Shown here in pieces: positions 44,011 through 49,290 of a stretch of 49,290 nucleotides of DNA. The stretch is taken from assembly GCA_903851465.1 (NCBI GenBank), contig CAINOI010000054.1:1-49290 (forward strand). The letters are read 5' to 3'. Numbering within the stretch: position 1 is the stretch's first letter; every line of letters starts with the position of its first letter. The translations under genes were made by a program, and so were the position numbers. The DNA comes from an uncultured Bacteroidota bacterium (GTDB lineage: Bacteria > Bacteroidota > Bacteroidia > Chitinophagales > Chitinophagaceae). Below the pieces are notes generated by a model. The model did no database searches. It was not told where the DNA came from and saw only the letters and a list, made by a program, of their open reading frames with translations.

Positions 44011-45933
44011 TTATCCTTCTACCAACACAGATTTTCCTAAAAGATTTTTTACAGCATTTGCAATTGCAATGGCGTCGTAATGACATTCCTGTTGCAATTC
44101 TTTTACAGAACCATGTTCTACAATTGTATCAGGGATACCTAAAATGCGCACTTGACTATGGTAGTTATGAGCATTCATGAATTCCAATACAGCAGAGCCT
44201 AGTCCACCTACAACCGTTGCATCTTCTACAGTAACAACAAGTGGATAGTTTTGGAATACCTCATGCAATAATGCTTCATCGATTGGTTTTACAAAACGCA
44301 TATCATAATGTGCAGGATCAATGCCTTCTAGTCTTAAATTGCGAATCGCTGTTTGTGCGTTGTTACCAGGATGTCCAAAAGTAAGAATAGCTACTTCCTT
44401 GCCTTCTTTTAATCTGCGACCTTGTCCAATCGTTAATTGTTCAAAAGGCTTTTTCCAATCTACCATCACACCTTCACCTCTTGGGTAACGAATGACAAAT
44501 GGTAAATCTGTCGCAGGTAACTGAGCGGTATACATCAGGTTCCTTAATTCTTGCTCATTCATTGGAGCAGCAATAATTAAATTAGGAATACATCTAAAGA
44601 AAGCGATATCATAACAACCATGGTGTGTTGGTCCATCTTCTCCAACCAATCCAGCACGATCTAAACAAAATACAACAGGTAATTTTTGCAATGCCACATC
44701 ATGTATTACTTGATCGTATGCGCGTTGCATAAAAGAAGAATAAATATTACAAAAAGCTTTTACGCCTTGTGTCGCAAGACCAGCACTTAAAGTCACCGCA
44801 TGTTGTTCACAGATTCCTACATCAAATGCACGATCTGGCATGGCTTCCATCATGAATTTCATAGATGAACCACTAGGCATCGCAGGCGTTACGCCCATGA
44901 TCATTGGATTCATTTCTGCTAATTCAACAAGTGTCAATCCAAAAACGTCTTGGTATTTTGGAGGTTGAGGGGTTTCAATTTTTTTCTTAATAATCTCTCC
45001 AGTCAATTTATCAAACAAGCCTGGCGCATGCCATTTGGTTTGGTCTTTTTCTGCGAGTTCATAGCCTTTCCCTTTCACAGTTAGAATATGCAATATTTTA
45101 GGCCCTGGGATCTCTCTTAAATCTCTTAAAGTGTCTACCAAGTTAGTGATATTGTGGCCATCAATTGGTCCAAAATACCTTAATTGAAGTGCTTCAAATA
45201 AGTTACTACTTTTAGAGACCATCCCTTTCAAACCAGCTTCTACCTTAGATGCCATCTCTCTAGTAAAGGTTTTACCAATAGGTAATTTCCCCATCAACTC
45301 CCATAATTCGTCTCTAACTTTATTATAGGTTGGAGAGGTGCTGATATCGGTTAAATATTCTTTTAGCGCGCCCACATTTGGGTCGATGCTCATACAGTTA
45401 TCATTCAAAATAATCAACACATCACTATCTGCTACACCAGCATGGTTCATTGCTTCAAAAGCCATTCCAGCTGTCATAGAGCCATCCCCAATAATGGCAA
45501 CCGATTTTCTATCCTCACCCTTATATTTAGCTGCCATCGACATACCCAATGCTGCCGAAATAGAAGTAGAAGAGTGACCAACGCCAAATGTGTCGTAAGG
45601 GCTTTCGCTACGCTTTGGGAAACCACTTAAGCCATTGTATTTTCTGTTGGTTACAAATGCATCTCTGCGACCTGTTAAAATTTTGTGTCCATACGCCTGA
45701 TGGCCTACATCCCAAACCAATTGATCATAAGGTGTATTGTAAACATAATGCAAAGCCACGCTCAATTCTACCACGCCCAGGCTGGCAGCAAAATGACCCC
45801 CATGTACACTTACGATGTCGATGATATACTGTCGTAGTTCATCGCAAACTTGGTGTAATTTCTCTCTTGAAACCTTTTTTAGGTCATCAGGGGTATCAAT
45901 CTGCTTCAATAATGGTCCGGCCTCAATCTGCAT
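44011..45933 (-). CDS. dxs: 1-deoxy-D-xylulose-5-phosphate synthase
   Basis: A 640-residue thiamine-diphosphate enzyme for the first step of the MEP isoprenoid pathway, joining pyruvate and glyceraldehyde 3-phosphate. The ThDP motif GDGSMTAGMAFEAMNHAG leads to NDN (about 150-180). The middle has RAYDQVIHDVALQ and the motif DRAGLVGEDGPTHHG. The C-terminal domain begins about residue 500. Length is normal. Products of this pathway feed the GGGP synthase encoded 2 kb away. It starts at ATG 45933 and is divergent from the sensor kinase gene. Confidence 0.97.
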   Translation of the reverse strand: MQIEAGPLLKQIDTPDDLKKVSREKLHQVCDELRQYIIDIVSVHGGHFAASLGVVELSVALHYVYNTPYDQLVWDVGHQAYGHKILTGRRDAFVTNRKYNGLSGFPKRSESPYDTFGVGHSSTSISAALGMSMAAKYKGEDRKSVAIIGDGSMTAGMAFEAMNHAGVADSDVLIILNDNCMSIDPNVGALKEYLTDISTSPTYNKVRDELWELMGKLPIGKTFTREMASKVEAGLKGMVSKSSNLFEALQLRYFGPIDGHNITNLVDTLRDLREIPGPKILHILTVKGKGYELAEKDQTKWHAPGLFDKLTGEIIKKKIETPQPPKYQDVFGLTLVELAEMNPMIMGVTPAMPSGSSMKFMMEAMPDRAFDVGICEQHAVTLSAGLATQGVKAFCNIYSSFMQRAYDQVIHDVALQKLPVVFCLDRAGLVGEDGPTHHGCYDIAFFRCIPNLIIAAPMNEQELRNLMYTAQLPATDLPFVIRYPRGEGVMVDWKKPFEQLTIGQGRRLKEGKEVAILTFGHPGNNAQTAIRNLRLEGIDPAHYDMRFVKPIDEALLHEVFQNYPLVVTVEDATVVGGLGSAVLEFMNAHNYHSQVRILGIPDTIVEHGSVKELQQECHYDAIAIANAVKNLLGKSVLVEG

Positions 45934-46069
45934 GCTCAGTTTTTAGTCTTGTAAAAGTAAGTTAATAACAGAAAATTAAGCCAAAAGTTGCATCTTATTT
46001 GAGATTGCCGATGAAACGAATATTTGACCTTTAATCCAATAAAATAGCCCAATATCGTATTATAGGGTA

Positions 46070-46077
46070 TAAATTTG
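46070..46077 (+). promoter_or_regulatory. -7 promoter element of the sensor kinase gene
   Basis: TAAATTTG matches TAnnTTTG and ends 4 nt before the GTG start at 46082, again predicting a leaderless mRNA. No clear -33 TTG is seen. Confidence 0.5.
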
Positions 46078-46081
46078 AAAG

Positions 46082-47122
46082 GTGAAAAAACATCAATCAA
46101 TTTATTGGATCTGTCAGATAGGAGGTTGGATGACTTATGGACTGACTATCATCTTTTTCTCTTACATGCTCGAGAAACAGCTAAGCTCTGTTTTTTATCC
46201 AAGATTATTGGCCAATGTTTTATTAGGCATCATTGTGACACATTTGTTTAGAAAAGCATTATTGGCTTTATCACTACATCCTCCTATGCCTACTTTTAAG
46301 TGGGGGCAGCTTTTAATTTTATTATTGACTTTTGCAAGTGTCTATAGTTTTTTAACAAGTTATGCTGTTGAAATTTTGAAACTATACGACGCTACCAGAA
46401 AAGTGAGTCTCGAAAGACGCTTTTTAATAAGCTTGGTCATTGATACGCCCATTATTTTTGTATGGGTATCCATTTATATTTTATGGCATTATATTGAGTT
46501 CACCAATTCCGAAGCGATACAAAAAGTCAAACTCGAAAGTTTGATTAAGGAATTACAACTCAAGACCATTAAGTCTCAAATGAATCCACATTTTATTTTC
46601 AATGCCCTAAACAGTATTAGAGCATTGGTAGACGAGGATCCGCAACGAGCAAGACAAGCTATTACTGAATTAAGCAATATTCTAAGAAGTAGTATTCAAG
46701 CAGACCAAACCGAAGTGACAAGTTTAGAAAAAGAATTGAATATTGTCAAGGACTATCTCGCTTTGGAATACATCAGATTTGCAGATAGATTGGTTGTAGA
46801 ATATGTCATTGATGCTGAGACATTGTCAAATCAAATACCACCAATGATGCTCCAAACTTTAGTTGAAAATGCGATTAAGCACGGATTAAGTAAGCAGCCA
46901 GGAAATTGTTTAATCAAAATTATTTCTACTTACGAAGACAATAAGCATTTACTGGTGGTTCAAAATACAGGTGTATTAGAGCATGAAATGGGACTTGATG
47001 GATTTGGCTTACAGAGTACAAAAAACAGGTTGAATATTTTATATCACGGAAATGCGTTGTTTGAAATCTACCAAAGTCAACCCACTCAGGTAACGGCCAA
47101 ATTAATTATTCCAATTGCCTAA
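46082..47122 (+). CDS. LytS/YehU-type sensor histidine kinase
   Basis: A 346-residue membrane kinase with four N-terminal helices (about 8-135) and the atypical His_kinase domain whose phospho-accepting histidine is in MNPHFIFNALNSIRALV (about 172-188). The ATPase part has the N-box LVENAIKHGL and the G-box DGFGLQSTKNRL. No periplasmic sensor domain of note is present, so the signal may act in the membrane. The start is GTG at 46082. The response regulator begins 8 bp after its stop. Stimulus and targets are unknown. Confidence 0.93.
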   Translation: MKKHQSIYWICQIGGWMTYGLTIIFFSYMLEKQLSSVFYPRLLANVLLGIIVTHLFRKALLALSLHPPMPTFKWGQLLILLLTFASVYSFLTSYAVEILKLYDATRKVSLERRFLISLVIDTPIIFVWVSIYILWHYIEFTNSEAIQKVKLESLIKELQLKTIKSQMNPHFIFNALNSIRALVDEDPQRARQAITELSNILRSSIQADQTEVTSLEKELNIVKDYLALEYIRFADRLVVEYVIDAETLSNQIPPMMLQTLVENAIKHGLSKQPGNCLIKIISTYEDNKHLLVVQNTGVLEHEMGLDGFGLQSTKNRLNILYHGNALFEIYQSQPTQVTAKLIIPIA

Positions 47123-47130
47123 TAGAAAAA

Positions 47131-47871
47131 ATGCAAAACATGCCCATAAAAGCAATTATCATAGATGACGAAAGATTAGCTCGTAATGAGTTGAAAAAGT
47201 TATTAGAACAACATCCGGATATCACCATCATTGATGAAGCGAGTAATGTAGATGAAGCAATAGAAAAAATTGACTTATCAAGACCGGATCTTATTTTTTT
47301 AGACATACAAATGCCAGGCAAAACTGGGTTTGACTTATTGGCTGAAATTGAAAAATCACCACGAGTTATTTTTACCACAGCATATGATGAGTTTGCCTTG
47401 AAAGCCTTTGAGGTGAATGCTTTGGATTATTTATTAAAACCAATTGATCCTAAAAGATTGACCGACGCTATTCAAAAATTACAGACAGAAATTTCGTTGG
47501 AACAGGCTAGTTTATTAGGTGTCAATAGAGGTCCATTGACAGAATTGGATCAGGTTTTTGTAAAAGATGGAGAGCGTTGTTGGTTTGTGAAATTATCAGA
47601 GATTAGATTGTTTGAAAGCGTGGGCAATTATGCAAAAGTGTATTTTTCTACAAACAAACCACTCATCTTAAAGTCTTTGAATGCATTGGAAGAAAGATTA
47701 GATGACCGTGTGTTTTTTAGAGCCAACCGAAAGCATATCATCAATCTTCATTGGATCGAAAAAATAGAACCCTATTTTAATGGAGGTTTATTGGTTGAAT
47801 TAAAAGGAGGGGAAAAAATCGAGATCAGTAGACGTCAAACAGTGAAATTCAAAGAAATGATGAGTTTCTAA
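47131..47871 (+). CDS. LytTR-family response regulator
   Basis: A 246-residue regulator, partner of the upstream kinase. The receiver domain (about 5-120) has acidic IIDDE at the start, the phosphorylated Asp in DLIFLDIQMPG (about 58) and the lysine of LLKPID. The C-terminal LytTR DNA-binding domain (about 140-246) has GNYAKVYF, the F-F-R-A-N-R-K-H pattern and the end SRRQTVKFKEM. ATG at 47131 is used, with another ATG at 47140. Its stop is 6 bp from that of the convergent GGGP synthase. Confidence 0.95.
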   Translation: MQNMPIKAIIIDDERLARNELKKLLEQHPDITIIDEASNVDEAIEKIDLSRPDLIFLDIQMPGKTGFDLLAEIEKSPRVIFTTAYDEFALKAFEVNALDYLLKPIDPKRLTDAIQKLQTEISLEQASLLGVNRGPLTELDQVFVKDGERCWFVKLSEIRLFESVGNYAKVYFSTNKPLILKSLNALEERLDDRVFFRANRKHIINLHWIEKIEPYFNGGLLVELKGGEKIEISRRQTVKFKEMMSF

Positions 47872-47877
47872 TTCGAC

Positions 47878-48624
47878 TTAATTCAAACTATGAATTGCTT
47901 CAGCAATCTTTTGAATTAATGCAGGGTCTTTTTCAATGGCATTTCCAATTACAATAATATCGGCACCGGCTTTACAGTTTTCAATGGCTTTCTCGGGCGT
48001 TGTAATGCCACCTCCAACTATAATAGGGGTCGTTATATGCTTGGCTACCTGTTGAATCATACTTGTAGGAATGGCGTTTTTTGCACCACTTCCTGCGTCC
48101 ATATAAATTAGCTTTAGACCTAACATCTCACCAGCCATGGCGGTGCAGGCTGCTATATCATTTTTATTAGCCGGAATAGGGTTGGTATTAGAAATATAAG
48201 AAACAGTGGTCGGCATACCTCCATCTATTAACATATAACCGACAGGTATAATCTCCAATCCACTTTGTTTCACAAATGGAGCACTTATCACATGTTGACC
48301 AATCAATAATTCAGGATTTCGTCCAGAAATTAAGGATAGGTATAACAAAGCGTCCGCTTTTGGGGTGATCTGGTCTGGAGACCCTGGGAAAAGTACGACA
48401 GGAATAGAACAGGCTTGTTTGATTTGGGCGACAACTTGGTCTAAAGTATCCGTCACCACTAAACTACCCCCAACAAAAATAAGGTCTACTTTGAATTCTA
48501 CAGCAAGGTCAATCGTCTTTTGTAAATCAACGCCACCAAGCTTATCAGGGTCAATTAAGACTGCGAATGCCTTTTGGTGTTTCGTCTTTTTATCTAGGAT
48601 ATTTTGATATACTTGCTTGCTCAT
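47878..48624 (-). CDS. Geranylgeranylglyceryl phosphate synthase-family protein
   Basis: A 248-residue TIM barrel of the GGGPS/PcrB family, which joins a polyprenyl diphosphate to sn-glycerol 1-phosphate through an ether bond. Typical motifs are AFAVLIDPDK (about 19-28), FVGGSLVVTD, LFPGSPDQI, the IYMDAGSGA stretch and the phosphate site VGGGITTPEKA. Such enzymes are known in Bacteroidota as well as archaea; the lipid product in bacteria is poorly known. Prenyl-chain length cannot be set from the sequence. A TAATTTTG at 48631-48638 on the minus strand ends 6 nt before the ATG. Confidence 0.93.
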   Translation of the reverse strand: MSKQVYQNILDKKTKHQKAFAVLIDPDKLGGVDLQKTIDLAVEFKVDLIFVGGSLVVTDTLDQVVAQIKQACSIPVVLFPGSPDQITPKADALLYLSLISGRNPELLIGQHVISAPFVKQSGLEIIPVGYMLIDGGMPTTVSYISNTNPIPANKNDIAACTAMAGEMLGLKLIYMDAGSGAKNAIPTSMIQQVAKHITTPIIVGGGITTPEKAIENCKAGADIIVIGNAIEKDPALIQKIAEAIHSLN

Positions 48625-48630
48625 CGGTCA

Positions 48631-48638
48631 CAAAATTA
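48631..48638 (-). promoter_or_regulatory. -7 promoter element of the GGGP synthase gene
   Basis: Minus-strand TAATTTTG is an exact TAnnTTTG match, and only 6 nt separate it from the ATG at 48624. The mRNA would be leaderless or have a 2-nt leader. Confidence 0.55.
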
Positions 48639-48727
48639 TCAATTTTAACCATATAATCCTTGACTTACTTTTCTATTACAAAAAAAAACGATGCAGCTAT
48701 CTTTTTTTTCTTAAGAAACTAACAATA

Positions 48728-48881
48728 TGTGGGGATAAATCCTGCAATTCAATCGGGGTCAATGATTTCTAATTGTTCACAATGATTTTCCACATCTGTT
48801 GATATTTCTGTTGGCAAAGTCTCAACAGAGCACTATATTTTCGTATACCCGCATAAGTTTTGAATTTGCGGGACTAACCCG
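48728..48881 (+). promoter_or_regulatory. Structured intergenic region upstream of nrdJ
   Basis: This 286-bp gap (48625-48910) holds several dyads. CTGTTG (48808-48813) pairs with CAACAG (48823-48828). CCCGCA (48848-48853) pairs with TGCGGG (48867-48872). CGGG (48869-48872) can instead pair with CCCG (48878-48881), so the last two are mutually exclusive. TTTTCCACA (48786-48794) and TTGTTCACA (48773-48781) are each one base off the DnaA-box form TTATNCACA. I see no B12-box of a cobalamin riboswitch. A TAAAATTG close to the ATG may be the -7 box. Confidence 0.4.
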
Positions 48882-48910
48882 TTATTACTATAATAAAATT
48901 GACTACGACC

Positions 48911-49290
48911 ATGGCTAACACAAAAACAAAAAAAGGCTTAGAGTTTAAGCGCAAATTCACCATCGATGGCGTGAGTCCATTCGATCAGTTCGAGTATGAT
49001 TACAGAGACAGTGTGATCAAAAATCCGAACGGTGAGAAAGTATTTGAAATGACGAATGTGGAAGTGCCAAAACAATGGAGTCAAATTGCAACGGATATTC
49101 TTGCACAAAAATATTTCAGAAAAGCGGGTGTGCCTCAAGCAGATGGTTCATTGGGTAGAGAAACAACTGTGAAACAAGTAGCACATCGTATGGCTAATTG
49201 TTGGAGAGTTTGGGGAGAACGTTATGGTTATTTTGCAACATCGAATGATGCACAAGTATTTTATGAGGAATTAGTATACAGTATTTTAAA
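48911..49290 (+). CDS. nrdJ: Adenosylcobalamin-dependent (class II) ribonucleotide reductase, N-terminal part
   Basis: The first 126 residues of a gene cut by the window end, open in frame to the last base. The protein would reduce ribonucleotides with B12 in place of a tyrosyl or diiron radical. The N-terminus MANTKTKKGLEFKRKF is followed by EVPKQWSQIATDILAQKYF and VKQVAHRMANCWRVWGERYGYF, patterns typical of vitamin B12-dependent reductases. The catalytic cysteines lie outside the window. Start ATG at 48911, about 290 bp from the divergent GGGP synthase, with a structured region in between. Confidence 0.88.
   Translation, partial: MANTKTKKGLEFKRKFTIDGVSPFDQFEYDYRDSVIKNPNGEKVFEMTNVEVPKQWSQIATDILAQKYFRKAGVPQADGSLGRETTVKQVAHRMANCWRVWGERYGYFATSNDAQVFYEELVYSIL

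Noticed and set aside
46011-46034. Seven-codon open frame (MKRIFDL) before the sensor kinase gene, as a leader peptide
   Set aside because: It lies upstream of the best -7 element and would not be on the transcript; short frames like this are common by chance.
48728-48829. Possible replication origin, because of DnaA-box-like sequences
   Set aside because: Only two sites come within one base of the consensus, the DNA is AT-rich so chance matches are expected, and no dnaA, dnaN or other origin gene is near.
48829-48845. NrdR-box-like CACTATAT upstream of nrdJ
   Set aside because: Only one half of the palindrome matches and no second box is found at the usual distance of about 30 bp.
48625-48910. 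Cobalamin riboswitch before the B12-dependent reductase
   Set aside because: I could not find the conserved B12 box or the expected long paired architecture; only small hairpins are present.

Overview
The window is a contiguous piece of an AT-rich chromosome from a member of the Bacteroidota, most likely the family Chitinophagaceae. The indications are a SusC/SusD pair, a GldF-GldG gliding/secretion fusion, a bacterial geranylgeranylglyceryl phosphate synthase, the acpP-fabF-rnc and rbfA-FtsX gene orders, TAnnTTTG-type -7 promoter elements and the lack of Shine-Dalgarno sequences. Genus and species cannot be read from the sequence. I see no rRNA, tRNA, CRISPR array, insertion sequence or phage gene, and every complete gene looks intact.

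Layout. 1-1.4 kb: mnmE behind the terminator of an unseen upstream gene. 1.4-18.3 kb: an accessory nutrient-acquisition region. It holds a LacI-family repressor, a SusC/SusD outer-membrane pair, two giant tandem FG-GAP/ASPIC-UnbV lipoproteins (1101 and 1117 aa), a membrane-anchored SRPBCC/GyrI-like protein, an orphan secreted protein, a vanadium-haloperoxidase-type PAP2 lipoprotein and an outer-membrane barrel. 18.3-22.7 kb: a sucrose-use operon on the minus strand (MFS sugar symporter, PfkB sugar kinase, amylosucrase). 22.7-25.7 kb: a YcxB-like protein, then acpP, fabF and rnc. 25.7-28.3 kb: methylmalonyl-CoA epimerase and a minimal iscS-iscU-iscA set. 28.4-37 kb: gldFG fusion, terC, lspA, ileS and a DksA-like protein with a histone-H1-like Lys/Ala/Pro tail. 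37-41.5 kb: msbA-type ABC exporter, rbfA, a LolC/E-type permease and the N-terminal half of a split transketolase. 41.5-46 kb: frr, an EamA transporter, scpA and dxs. 46-48.6 kb: a LytS/LytTR two-component pair and GGGP synthase. 48.9 kb to the end: the start of a B12-dependent ribonucleotide reductase (nrdJ), cut by the window edge.

How the genes may work together. In the accessory region SusC/SusD would bring an unknown ligand across the outer membrane, the FG-GAP lipoproteins probably sit on the envelope as calcium-dependent binding modules, and the MFS/kinase/amylosucrase operon would use cytoplasmic sucrose. A LacI-type dyad beside the lacI promoter (centre about 2486) and a very similar dyad upstream of the sucrose operon (centre about 22719) suggest that one regulator may link the two parts; this is inference. 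The rest is mostly housekeeping.

Two broad signals stand out. Several genes have a TAnnTTTG-like -7 element ending only 3-6 nt before the start codon, which predicts leaderless mRNAs. The FG-GAP pair with SusC/SusD and the haloperoxidase/barrel pair is the best candidate here for an uncharacterised system.
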